Assembly: GCA_016203765.1 (NCBI GenBank)
Contig: JACQMB010000055.1
Location: 1 to 11,308 of the forward strand
Length of the DNA stretch: 11,308 nt
Direction of reading: 5' to 3'
From: Deltaproteobacteria bacterium
Lineage (GTDB): Bacteria; UBA10199; SPLOWO2-01-44-7
A program made the translations under genes and the position numbers. Under the pieces are notes generated by a model. That model made no database searches. It was not told where the DNA came from and worked only from the letters and a program-made list of their open reading frames with translations. Below, piece by piece: positions 1-6,201 of the stretch (within the stretch, counting starts at the first letter, position 1; every line of letters begins with the position of its first letter).

Positions 1-116
1 GTCCCCAGCGGAGGAGGAATCTCGCGCGCGGCCAGCGCCATGGCCTGCGGAAGGTTCAAACCGGCCCGCAGTCCGTTAGTCAGCCAAAGATAAAGGTCGT
101 TCAGTTCGGCCTTCAT
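1..116 (-). CDS. tadB: TadB-type pilus platform protein (T2SSF domain), 5' part only
   Basis: The first 38 codons of a gene that runs off the left edge. The visible residues contain NGLRAGLNLPQAMALAAREI followed by PPPLG, which matches the start of the T2SSF (GspF/TadB) domain of Tad-pilus inner-membrane platform proteins, particularly the TadB style. The ATG at 116-114 has a good ribosome binding site (AAAGGA, 5-nt spacing). The gene overlaps the 3' end of the CpaE-CpaF gene by 41 bp. TadB proteins normally carry membrane segments and roughly 100 or more residues before this domain. Here an in-frame TGA lies at about 193 and the intervening stretch does not look like TadB, so the N-terminal module seems absent. 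TadC is an alternative because it has the same domain. Family call is fairly sure; the exact start is less so. Confidence 0.72.
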   Translation of the reverse strand, partial: MKAELNDLYLWLTNGLRAGLNLPQAMALAAREIPPPLG

Positions 117-1875
117 GCAATTCCTTTGTCTCCTGAATGGCGGCGATCCGGCGGGTCCCGTCTCCCCGGCGGGCCACCTGAACAATCAGGTCGATGCCGG
201 CGAAAATTTGCTCCCGGATCACGGCATTGGGAAGAGGGAGGCCGGCGAAATGGACCAGGGTCTCCAACCGGCCGATGGCGTCGCGGGGCGAGTTGGCGTG
301 CAGGGTGGTGAGCGAGCCCTCATGCCCGGTATTCATGGCGGTCAGCATGTCGAGCGTCTCCGGGCCGCGGCATTCTCCCACAATGATCCGGTCGGGCCGC
401 ATCCTCAGGGCATTGCGGACCAGATCGCGAATGGTGATGGCCCCTTTTCCTTCCACATTCGCGGGCCGGGCCTCCAGACGAACGACATGCGGTTGGTTCA
501 ATTGGAGTTCGGCGGCGTCTTCAATGGTAATGATCCGTTCCTCCGGCGGAATAAAAGAGGAGAGGATGTTTAACAACGTGGTCTTGCCGGAGCCGGTGCC
601 GCCGGAGACCAGAATATTTTTCCTGGTGAGGACCGCTTCCTGCAAAACCGCCATCATCTCCGGCGTGGCCGACCGGATCCGGATCAGGTCTTCCGGACGC
701 AGGGCCTGTTTGGAAAAACGGCGGATGCTGATCACCGGGCCCTCCAGGGAGAGAGGGGGAATGATGATATTCACCCGTGAGCCGTCGAGCAGACGGCAGT
801 CGACCATCGGGGAGGATTCATCGACCCTCCGCCCGGCCGGAAGCAGGATTCGTTCGATCACTTTTTGCAGAGATTCCCCGCTCAGAAAACGGGCGTCGGT
901 TTTGTTAAGCCTTCCCTCCGTTTCAATATAAACGGCATCCGGCCCGTTCACCAGGATTTCGGTCACCGCCGGATTGTGCAGGCAGGCCTCCAACGGCCCC
1001 AGGCCGATCAACTCGTTCAACAACTGCTCGATCAGCCTTCTTTTCTCCTCCTCGGCCAGGGAGGCGGCCTGCGCCTCCAAGACATCCCGAATGATTTGGG
1101 TGATGGCGGCCGTCAATTTTTCTCTCGGCATCTCCTCGATACCGGTCTCCTCCATGCGTCTTTGGACCGCCTTGAGCAAAAATTCGGCCGGCACCTTTTG
1201 ATCTTTGGACGAAGCGGGTGTTTGTTGTTTCGCGGCAAGGTCTCCCAGATTATGGATGATCTCCTCCGGCTCCTTGCCGTAAAAACGAATCGGCAATACC
1301 TTCGACACGGATGCCGGCGTGAGATAATCGGCGGGATCCCAACACGGCCCGACCCACCCCATCCGGCTTTTGGGAAAAAAATCGGCCGACAACTCTTGGA
1401 GCTTTCGCTTCAGCTCCTCCACCAGGAGGAGGTCCGGATTGACAACGAACAAAAGGGCGTCGGCCTCCGCAAGCAAAACCCTGTTTAAGGCGTCGAGCCG
1501 TGAGCCGAGATCGGCAACCACCCAGTCAAAAGAGAGTTTCAATTCCTGGAGGGCGGCCAAAACCGCCTTCGGCGCAAGGGGGCGGAGCGTCAACCGGCTC
1601 TCCGCCAACTGGAGGCAGGCCAAATCCCCGGGCCCTTTTAAAAACCCGGCCAGCCAGGTCTCGGAGATGTTGGCGGGAATTTTTTGGAGATCGGCCAGGG
1701 TCCGCCAGGGTTGAGCAGAACGGCTGACTGCGGCCAGATCACCCTGATGAAAACCGTCGGCATCCAGCAGTAAAACTCTTTGACCTTTTTTTTTGAGTCC
1801 GCCGGCCAGGTCCAAGGCAAAACCGCTTGCCCCCACCCGGTCCTTGGCCCCCATCACGGCGATCATCCGTGTCAT
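76..1875 (-). CDS. cpaF: CpaE-CpaF (TadZ-TadA) fusion: Flp pilus assembly ATPase
   Basis: About 599 residues. Residues 235-599 are a CpaF/TadA secretion ATPase that powers pilus assembly at the inner membrane: Walker A GGTGSGKTT (425-433), Asp box IEDAAEL (451-457), Walker B RPDRIIVGECRG (493-504) and His box GHEGSLTTLHANSP (517-530) are all intact. Residues 1-210 resemble CpaE/TadZ, a MinD/ParA-like protein that positions the machinery: VLLLDADGFHQGDLA and FDWVVADLGSRLD fit CpaE motifs. Its P-loop is degenerate, GAKDRVGASG (9-18), lacking the lysine and threonine of KGGVGKTT. The proteins are normally separate; here they are one polypeptide joined by a linker around 215-235. The ATG at 1875 was chosen because it forms an ATGA overlap with the cpaC stop, follows GAGGGG, and starts exactly at the CpaE beta-strand; a longer frame from 2007 only shadows cpaC. 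The C-terminus is shorter than usual for CpaF. Confidence 0.9.
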   Translation of the reverse strand: MTRMIAVMGAKDRVGASGFALDLAGGLKKKGQRVLLLDADGFHQGDLAAVSRSAQPWRTLADLQKIPANISETWLAGFLKGPGDLACLQLAESRLTLRPLAPKAVLAALQELKLSFDWVVADLGSRLDALNRVLLAEADALLFVVNPDLLLVEELKRKLQELSADFFPKSRMGWVGPCWDPADYLTPASVSKVLPIRFYGKEPEEIIHNLGDLAAKQQTPASSKDQKVPAEFLLKAVQRRMEETGIEEMPREKLTAAITQIIRDVLEAQAASLAEEEKRRLIEQLLNELIGLGPLEACLHNPAVTEILVNGPDAVYIETEGRLNKTDARFLSGESLQKVIERILLPAGRRVDESSPMVDCRLLDGSRVNIIIPPLSLEGPVISIRRFSKQALRPEDLIRIRSATPEMMAVLQEAVLTRKNILVSGGTGSGKTTLLNILSSFIPPEERIITIEDAAELQLNQPHVVRLEARPANVEGKGAITIRDLVRNALRMRPDRIIVGECRGPETLDMLTAMNTGHEGSLTTLHANSPRDAIGRLETLVHFAGLPLPNAVIREQIFAGIDLIVQVARRGDGTRRIAAIQETKELHEGRTERPLSLAD

Positions 1876-3422
1876 AGCCCCCTCTTTTCCTTCCAGGAGC
1901 GTCGTCGGCTTGTTACGATCTCCGGCACCCCGCCCTTCTTTTTCATGTAATCGAGATACTCCTTCATCGAGCGGTCGCGAATGATTTTTTCCTCCATGAC
2001 TTCCCAATCTTTTTGGGCCGCGCCCGCCGGGGCGGGCTCGTCCACGATTTTAGGGAGAACAAAAACCACCAGCTCCGATTTGGAGGTCTGAAAATCCTTC
2101 GAAAGAAACAAGGTAAACAGGGCCGAAGCGGTAACCATGTCTCTGGGAATCCGGTTGTAGGTCTTGACATCCTGGTTGCTTAAAATTCCGCCCAAGACCG
2201 CCGCATGGCCGGAGGGGATGTAGGCGGTGGTGTTGACCGAATGGGTATTGATCCCGCCTTGAATATGGGGCGAGGGCGAAGAAATGGAGGTGTTCAGTTT
2301 TAAATCGACGTCGCCTCCGGAAATAATCGGCTCCGCCTCGACTTTGACCCCGACCTCTTTGAATTGAACCGAATCCTGGGAAAAATAGGGGATCTGCACG
2401 CCGCTGAAAAACTCGGCCGGATCGCCGCTTTTCACAAAGAGGGTCGGGTTTTCCAAAACACGGCCGACTCCGTGCTCCCGGGCAAAGCGGATTTTGGGGA
2501 TGACATTCAAAACAAACCCGATCAGGGATTGGCCCAGGCCGGCGATGCCGCCCCCCTCGCCGCCGGCCCCGCCGAAGGCCCCGTTGGCGGGACCGCCGGC
2601 GGGAAAAGAACCGGGGGCCCACTGGATGCCGAAGGTCTTTAAAGCCGATTTTTGAATTTCCATGAAAAAAATATCGAGCTGAACCATTTTTTCCCGGCCG
2701 GGACTTCGGTTTTTTTCCCGGACCTCGATCAGGTTGAGCGTGTTGGGGTTGTAGAGTTTGGCGATCTCCAGGGCCTTGTTGGCTTGGGCCTGGGAATAGG
2801 CGACCCCCTCCAAAACGATCCGGTTTCGAACCGGGCGGACCTTGATGCCGGGAATGCCGATCGCCTTCTCAATGCTGCCGGTGAGGGTGTCTAAAACCGG
2901 CTCGGCGATGGCGGCCTCGTTGATGATCTGAGGGTGCTTGGCCGCAAACTCTTCGAGCCGTTCGTAGACATAATGGGAGGGGGCGTTGCCCACAACCCGT
3001 ATCGTTCGATCTTCCACCAAAAATTCCAAAGCGGGAAAGTAGCCGAAATCGCGGCGGGCGGCCTGCAGGAGGCCGTTGAGGTCCTCGCCGTAAACGGTAA
3101 TGGGAACGGCGTCGCGCGGTTTTCCTTCACTGTCCCACAAGGTTAAAGTGGCCGCTCCCTCGCCGCGCGCGTTCAGATAAATGTGGCGCCTGTTGTCTTG
3201 GACCGCAAAGTCAACCACCTCAGGATCGGTGACGGCGACGTCGCCGATTTCATAATCGACGGTGAGGGTCTTGGATTCACCGCGGCTGAGGGTTTGGGGG
3301 GAAAGAGACTGACCATGGACCGTGGACAGTGGACTGTGGACCAAAAACACGAAAAGTAATAGTATTTTTATCCCTTTTCCAGTCCACGGTCTATGGTCCA
3401 TGGTCCACGGTCCTCTCTTCAT
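1872..3422 (-). CDS. cpaC: CpaC/RcpA secretin of the Flp pilus
   Basis: 516 residues. Outer-membrane channel through which the Flp pilus passes. A Sec signal peptide (core KILLLFVFL, residues 19-27; likely cleavage after VHG near 37) is followed by the pilus-secretin N-terminal domain (about 40-112), a BON-like region containing IVLEGVAYSQAQANKA (202-217), and the secretin beta-domain (about 247-460; VLENPTLFVKSG, FFSGVQIPYF, VGVKVEAEPII, AVLGGIL). A Gly-rich stretch lies at 276-297. After the domain there is a charged C-terminal tail. The start overlaps the cpaB stop as ATGA (3419-3422) and the stop overlaps the next start as ATGA (1872-1875). The codons for residues 4-14 and for about 28-39, on either side of the signal-peptide core, consist of heptamer tandem repeats, so this signal peptide looks partly repeat-derived. 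An alternative start at 3401 (MDHRPW) has a better-spaced AGAGGA. Confidence 0.93.
   Translation of the reverse strand: MKRGPWTMDHRPWTGKGIKILLLFVFLVHSPLSTVHGQSLSPQTLSRGESKTLTVDYEIGDVAVTDPEVVDFAVQDNRRHIYLNARGEGAATLTLWDSEGKPRDAVPITVYGEDLNGLLQAARRDFGYFPALEFLVEDRTIRVVGNAPSHYVYERLEEFAAKHPQIINEAAIAEPVLDTLTGSIEKAIGIPGIKVRPVRNRIVLEGVAYSQAQANKALEIAKLYNPNTLNLIEVREKNRSPGREKMVQLDIFFMEIQKSALKTFGIQWAPGSFPAGGPANGAFGGAGGEGGGIAGLGQSLIGFVLNVIPKIRFAREHGVGRVLENPTLFVKSGDPAEFFSGVQIPYFSQDSVQFKEVGVKVEAEPIISGGDVDLKLNTSISSPSPHIQGGINTHSVNTTAYIPSGHAAVLGGILSNQDVKTYNRIPRDMVTASALFTLFLSKDFQTSKSELVVFVLPKIVDEPAPAGAAQKDWEVMEEKIIRDRSMKEYLDYMKKKGGVPEIVTSRRRSWKEKRGL
3311..3342. repeat. Heptamer tandem array inside cpaC (signal peptide C-region)
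   Basis: About 4.5 units of GAC-C/A/T-RTG (GACCATG, GACCGTG, GACAGTG, GACTGTG, then GACC) on the plus strand. In the cpaC frame it encodes VHSPLSTVHGQ, the end of the signal peptide and its likely cleavage site. It is the inverted partner of the array at 3381-3413. Confidence 0.85.
3381..3413. repeat. Heptamer tandem array at the start of cpaC
   Basis: Units AGTCCAC, GGTCTAT, GGTCCAT, GGTCCAC, then GGTCC on the plus strand, beginning 6 bp after the cpaC start codon and encoding GPWTMDHRPWT. Opposite orientation to 3311-3342, with 38 bp (the hydrophobic core codons) between, so the mRNA could fold into a hairpin here. Confidence 0.85.
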
Positions 3423-4207
3423 CTCCCCCGGTACTCCCTAAACCTCTCCCGCAGGCCTTTTCCCTGCACACCGGTCAATTCAAACAAGGAGGTGGGGGCA
3501 ACGGCCGCCTGCTCGGCCTCGGTTTGAGGTCTCAATGCCAAAACGACATGCCCTTGATCGTCGGCCAGGGCCACTTTTTGGGCCTGCACCGGCGTGAGGG
3601 CGAGGGTGACGGTTTTTTCCTGATCCCGGCGGGTGAGATCATCAATATCCCATTTCTTTTTCTTTTCCCCCTTGGGCCGGACAAACCCCAAGTCCTGTCC
3701 CACGGCCAAAACGAGGGCCGCCGGGACAATGGTATAGGTGGCCAGGCGGGTCTCGCCGGTGTCGGCCTCCAACTCAAAAGTGGCCAAGACATCGACAAAA
3801 TCGTTCGGGCGCAAAAGTCCGCCCACTTCCGCGGCGGGGTCCACTTTGAGGCTTAAGGCCCGCAGGCCTTCCGGAATTTGCATGGCCAGGCCGGTTCGCA
3901 CGCCGGGGGCCGCCAGCTTAGTGGCCAAAATCTGCTCTCCTTCAAGAATGGGGGAGACGGCCACCATCCCATTGACCGCCTCGGGGTCGGCCAATACGGC
4001 GGGCTGTAAAAATCGGCGGGGGATGTCGACCGATTCGACCCAGGCCTCATCCAGCGTTTCCCCCGCCTGAAAATCCTTTTTGGAAATTAAAACGGGAACC
4101 GGCTCCTGAGAAAACCCCAGGGTCCGGACCTTGATTTGCAAATACCCCCAGCTCAAAAAGAGAGCCAGCAGGGCGAAGCCGCCCGCGGCCAACAGCGGCC
4201 TTTTCAT
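3419..4207 (-). CDS. cpaB: CpaB/RcpC pilus assembly protein (SAF domain)
   Basis: About 262 residues. CpaB/RcpC is a membrane-anchored periplasmic partner of the CpaC secretin in Tad pilus systems. Seen here: an N-terminal membrane segment (about 4-24, AAGGFALLALFLSWGYL), a SAF domain (about 36-100; PVPVLISKKDFQAGETL, VSPILEGEQILATKL) and an RcpC-type domain (about 107-225; GLRALSLKVD, GGLLRPNDFVDVLATFE, TVTLALTPVQAQKVALA). The ATG at 4207 forms an ATGA overlap with the stop of the upstream small pseudopilin. An in-frame ATG at 4225 (MEKFIK) has a distant AGGAA and is the alternative. The gene ends in an ATGA overlap with cpaC, so cpaB and cpaC are probably translationally coupled. Confidence 0.9.
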   Translation of the reverse strand: MKRPLLAAGGFALLALFLSWGYLQIKVRTLGFSQEPVPVLISKKDFQAGETLDEAWVESVDIPRRFLQPAVLADPEAVNGMVAVSPILEGEQILATKLAAPGVRTGLAMQIPEGLRALSLKVDPAAEVGGLLRPNDFVDVLATFELEADTGETRLATYTIVPAALVLAVGQDLGFVRPKGEKKKKWDIDDLTRRDQEKTVTLALTPVQAQKVALADDQGHVVLALRPQTEAEQAAVAPTSLFELTGVQGKGLRERFREYRGR

Positions 4208-4407
4208 TTTAATAAATTTTTCCATAACGGCGCTTGTTCCTGAATGATGGCTTTTTGTTTGCCATGACCCTTTTGAAAAACAGTTTGAAAACCCCACAAC
4301 ACGAGGATCAACAAAGGAAGGATCAGGATAAATTCAGTTACAGCACTTCCTCTTCCAGTCCGTAGTCCGTAGTCCGTGGTCCGTAGTCCGTTAATGTTCG
4401 ATCTCAT
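4204..4407 (-). CDS. Small TadE-like pseudopilin with repeat-encoded leader
   Basis: 67 residues. After a 20-residue leader comes RG followed by SAVTEFILILPLLILVLWGF, the TadE-type signature: prepilin cleavage after Gly, Glu at +5, then one hydrophobic helix; the remaining 25 residues are polar. TadE-like pseudopilins are processed by the Tad prepilin peptidase and act as minor components of the Flp system. The chosen ATG (4407) overlaps the stop of the upstream TadG-like gene by 17 bp and has GGGAGGA 11 nt upstream. Most of the leader (GLRTTDYGLRT) is a direct translation of heptamer tandem repeats at 4357-4391. TadE proteins are usually about twice this long, so this is a minimal or truncated member. 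It ends in an ATGA overlap with cpaB. Confidence 0.72.
   Translation of the reverse strand: MRSNINGLRTTDYGLRTGRGSAVTEFILILPLLILVLWGFQTVFQKGHGKQKAIIQEQAPLWKNLLK
4357..4391. repeat. Perfect-period heptamer array in the small tadE-like gene
   Basis: Exactly five units: AGTCCGT three times, GGTCCGT, AGTCCGT. It begins at the last base of the tadG-like stop codon and encodes GLRTTDYGLRT in the leader of the pseudopilin. Confidence 0.92.
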
Positions 4408-5212
4408 AAGGCGAAACATCCTCCCAAAAATGGACAAAGCCCTCCGGCGGCAGTGTCCTGAGTGGAACAAATATCGTCTCATACCGGTGTTCGTTTTCCT
4501 TGGTTAAGGCATACGACCAGATCGAGCCCCCGTGCGGCTGAGCGGCGGCCACGGCCCTGAAAGGGGGCGGGGGTTTTAAAAAAGACAAAAGCGGTTGGGT
4601 GAGACCCACTTCCACGCCGGCCGCGAGGGCGGTTTTTTCCCGGGGGCCGGTTTTTTTGACAAAAGCCATCCGGGCCTCAAAGTCCTTTTTGGGAACGTTG
4701 CGATGCCCCTTCGGATCAAAAGTGATCCCCTTAATTTGCCCAAAGGGAAGTTCTTCGATCCGCCCGTCCAGGATTTCGATGGAGCGGTAATAAAAAGGCA
4801 GAACTTTGGCTTTTGGAAAATCTTTCCGGACCTCCTCTTCCACAATCCGGTAGGCCCGGGTGTAGGCCTCTTCGATGACCGGGATTATTTTTTCCTCCAG
4901 GATATTATTTTGTCTCCGCCAGGTCTCTTTAATCCGATTTTTGGCGGTGGGCACGTTCTGTTTGCTCAACTCACGGAATTTTTTTTCCGTATCCAAAAAA
5001 ATTTCATGGGCCTTGCGGTTTTCCCCGGCGGTTTGGTTGAGCGCTTCGGTCAGATATTCGGCCCCCTTAAAGACGGCCCGGTCGAGGCTCCCCTGCAGTT
5101 TCATTTTGGTGGCCGTCAGCCGGGAAAACTCCATGGTGCCAACCCACAGCAAGATAAAAAAAGGAATCAGTAGGATGAAAAAAACAACCACCTGTCCTCG
5201 TTCATTCTTCAC
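4391..5212 (-). CDS. tadG: TadG-like Flp pilus-associated protein
   Basis: About 273 residues. The N-terminus, NERGQVVVFFILLIPFFILL followed by MEFSRLTATKMKLQGSLDRA, is the Tad/TadG N-terminal signature: one membrane segment then a region often annotated as putative Flp pilus-assembly TadE/G-like. Unlike the two small neighbours it has no Glu at +5 after the Gly, as is common in TadG-like proteins. The remainder (about 60-273) is hydrophilic, with a helical Glu/Lys-rich stretch near 60-140, and I do not recognise a von Willebrand A domain, which many TadG proteins carry. Start: GTG at 5212 is preceded by GGAGGG at 4 nt; a TTG at 5224 is possible. It overlaps the TadE-like gene before it by 11 bp and the next small pseudopilin by 17 bp. 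Confidence 0.78.
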   Translation of the reverse strand: MKNERGQVVVFFILLIPFFILLWVGTMEFSRLTATKMKLQGSLDRAVFKGAEYLTEALNQTAGENRKAHEIFLDTEKKFRELSKQNVPTAKNRIKETWRRQNNILEEKIIPVIEEAYTRAYRIVEEEVRKDFPKAKVLPFYYRSIEILDGRIEELPFGQIKGITFDPKGHRNVPKKDFEARMAFVKKTGPREKTALAAGVEVGLTQPLLSFLKPPPPFRAVAAAQPHGGSIWSYALTKENEHRYETIFVPLRTLPPEGFVHFWEDVSPYEIEH

Positions 5213-5453
5213 CAAACCCTCCAACCCAATTGTCCTGCGCCGGGTAGCCCCACCGATTGGCCTCTCCGGCGGTAAAATATTTCCGCGCGAGGGCCTGGGC
5301 CTTGACGGCGCGGTCTCTTTGGTAAGCGCCGTAAAATTGCCGATGGGTTTTGAAAATCGTCAGCGCCAGCATCACCACCGCCAAGAAACAAAGGAGGAGC
5401 CATGGAAAAATCAAAACGAATTCGACGGTGCTAGTCCCCCGTTGACATTTCAT
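5202..5453 (-). CDS. tadE: TadE-like pseudopilin
   Basis: 83 residues. MKCQRG is followed by TSTVEFVLIFPWLLLCFLAV: a short leader, Gly cleavage site, Glu at +5 and one long hydrophobic helix, the standard TadE pseudopilin architecture. The C-terminal half (FKTHRQFYGAYQRDRAVKAQ and beyond) is polar and would be periplasmic. The ATG at 5453 has GGAG 7 nt upstream inside the flp gene; the reading frame overlaps flp by 23 bp and the following tadG-like gene by 11 bp. Shorter than typical TadE. Function inferred from motif and operon position. Confidence 0.82.
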   Translation of the reverse strand: MKCQRGTSTVEFVLIFPWLLLCFLAVVMLALTIFKTHRQFYGAYQRDRAVKAQALARKYFTAGEANRWGYPAQDNWVGGFGEE

Positions 5454-5646
5454 GGGTGGTCTCCAGCGTCTCGACGACGTTGCCGCTCAAGCGGTCCACT
5501 CCCTCCCGGAATTTGGGAATCAGCTGGGAGGCGGCCGCCACCAGGCCCAAGACGACAATGGCGATGATGAACATATACTCGGTGGCCCCCTGGCCGCGGG
5601 GATTGCGCAGAAGTTTCTGTTTTATTCGAGATAGTAGGCTAGACAT
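5431..5646 (-). CDS. flp: Flp/Fap-type major pilin
   Basis: 71 residues, the usual size for Flp prepilin. A basic leader (LLSRIKQKLLRNPRG) precedes QGATEYMFIIAIVVLGLVAA: cleavage after Gly with the Flp-typical Glu-Tyr at +5/+6 and a hydrophobic helix, followed by a short amphipathic tail. This would be the main subunit of the adhesive Flp pilus built by the downstream genes. Translation start is well supported: AAGGAGG with 6-nt spacing before ATG at 5646. The gene overlaps the end of the four-helix-bundle gene by 8 bp, and its ribosome binding site lies just after a heptamer repeat array. It is likely transcribed from the sigma-54 promoter at 6087-6103, reading through the four-helix-bundle gene. 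Confidence 0.92.
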   Translation of the reverse strand: MSSLLSRIKQKLLRNPRGQGATEYMFIIAIVVLGLVAAASQLIPKFREGVDRLSGNVVETLETTHEMSTGD

Positions 5647-6052
5647 AGGCTGCCTCCTTATTGTTTGGACTACGGACTACGGACTGCGGACTACGGACCT
5701 GCTTTTCCACAGCCCGAATTAAACCATATAAACATCTTGAGGTCTTTTCGTGTAACGCATGCAAGTTTTGAAATTTCGTACTTCTAACAAATGAGAGTCG
5801 AAGAGAAATTTCCAACAACGATTTTGCCTCGGTTAATGAACCTCGTGCCAAATATAAGAATTGCAGATATTCCCGCTGGTACTGTCTGGACGCCCCTTCG
5901 GCTATATTCGCTAGCGCAGAAATAGCGGCCCGCCTAATCTGGCTTACCAATCCAAAACGTTCTTCCTTTGGAAAATCAGAGGTCATGGAGTAAACGGCAA
6001 CGGCCAAATCACTGGCTAAAATCCACGCCTCTATTTTTTTATAATCCATCAT
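5639..6052 (-). CDS. Four-helix-bundle protein (S23 / 23S rRNA IVS-protein family)
   Basis: 137 residues. The core motif is unmistakable for the family first described in intervening sequences of 23S rRNA genes: MDYKKIEAW at the start, FPKEERFGLVSQIRRAA, then NIAEG, then REYLQFLYLARGSLTEAKSL. The fold is a four-helix bundle forming multimers; DGR accessory protein Avd is a relative. Molecular function here is unknown. ATGs at 6052/6049 start it at the family's N-terminus; a TTG at 6103 would place the sigma-54 element inside the coding region and is rejected. No clear ribosome binding site is seen. The C-terminal tail (QVRSPQSVVRSPNN) is encoded by heptamer repeats and runs over the flp ribosome binding site, stopping 8 bp inside flp. 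The gene is AT-richer than the pilus genes and interrupts an otherwise typical tad operon, which suggests insertion. Confidence 0.88.
   Translation of the reverse strand: MMDYKKIEAWILASDLAVAVYSMTSDFPKEERFGLVSQIRRAAISALANIAEGASRQYQREYLQFLYLARGSLTEAKSLLEISLRLSFVRSTKFQNLHALHEKTSRCLYGLIRAVEKQVRSPQSVVRSPNNKEAAYV
5667..5698. repeat. Heptamer array between the four-helix-bundle core and flp
   Basis: Units GGACTAC, GGACTAC, GGACTGC, GGACTAC, then GGAC on the plus strand. It encodes the C-terminal tail of the four-helix-bundle protein and ends 8 bp before the flp ribosome binding site. The part 5681-5697 matches the reverse complement of 6058-6074 at 15 of 17 positions. Confidence 0.92.
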
Positions 6053-6057
6053 AAAAA

Positions 6058-6074
6058 TCCGTAGGCCACAGTCC
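6058..6074. repeat. Degenerate heptamer copy at the 5' border of the four-helix-bundle gene
   Basis: Plus strand TCCGTAGGCCACAGTCC, the inverted partner (15/17) of 5681-5697. It lies at about +3 to +19 of the predicted sigma-54 transcript, just before the ATG at 6052. Confidence 0.65.
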
Positions 6075-6086
6075 CTCCAACTCTTA

Positions 6087-6103
6087 AGCAAAGGGCGTGC
6101 CAA
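6087..6103 (-). promoter_or_regulatory. Sigma-54 (RpoN) promoter of the Tad/Flp operon
   Basis: The minus strand reads TTGGCACGCCCTTTGCT, an exact match to the -24/-12 consensus YTGGCACG-N4-TTGCW. The -12 C falls at 6088, predicting a transcription start near 6076, 24 nt before the four-helix-bundle ATG and about 430 nt before flp. Sigma-54 promoters need an AAA+ enhancer-binding protein; none is encoded in the window. Confidence 0.82.
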
Positions 6104-6201
6104 TCCGGGCGGAAGGCTAACCCATTGAAAAATAAGCGATTGATGAGAGACGCCGCCTCGTAACCTGCTTCAATTTCGTCGGCGGGCGACCGATTTTGGT
6201 C

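Noticed and set aside
1876..2007. N-terminal extension of the CpaE-CpaF protein from a start at 2007
   Set aside because: It lies wholly inside the end of cpaC in another frame; the ATG at 1875 has a ribosome binding site, an ATGA junction and begins at the conserved domain.
6053..6103. Longer four-helix-bundle protein starting at TTG 6103
   Set aside because: The extra codons are the sigma-54 promoter itself and the repeat copy; family homology begins at MDYKK.
5639..6103. Diversity-generating retroelement (the protein is related to Avd)
   Set aside because: No reverse transcriptase, template repeat or variable repeat is in the window, and the sequence fits the S23/IVS family better.
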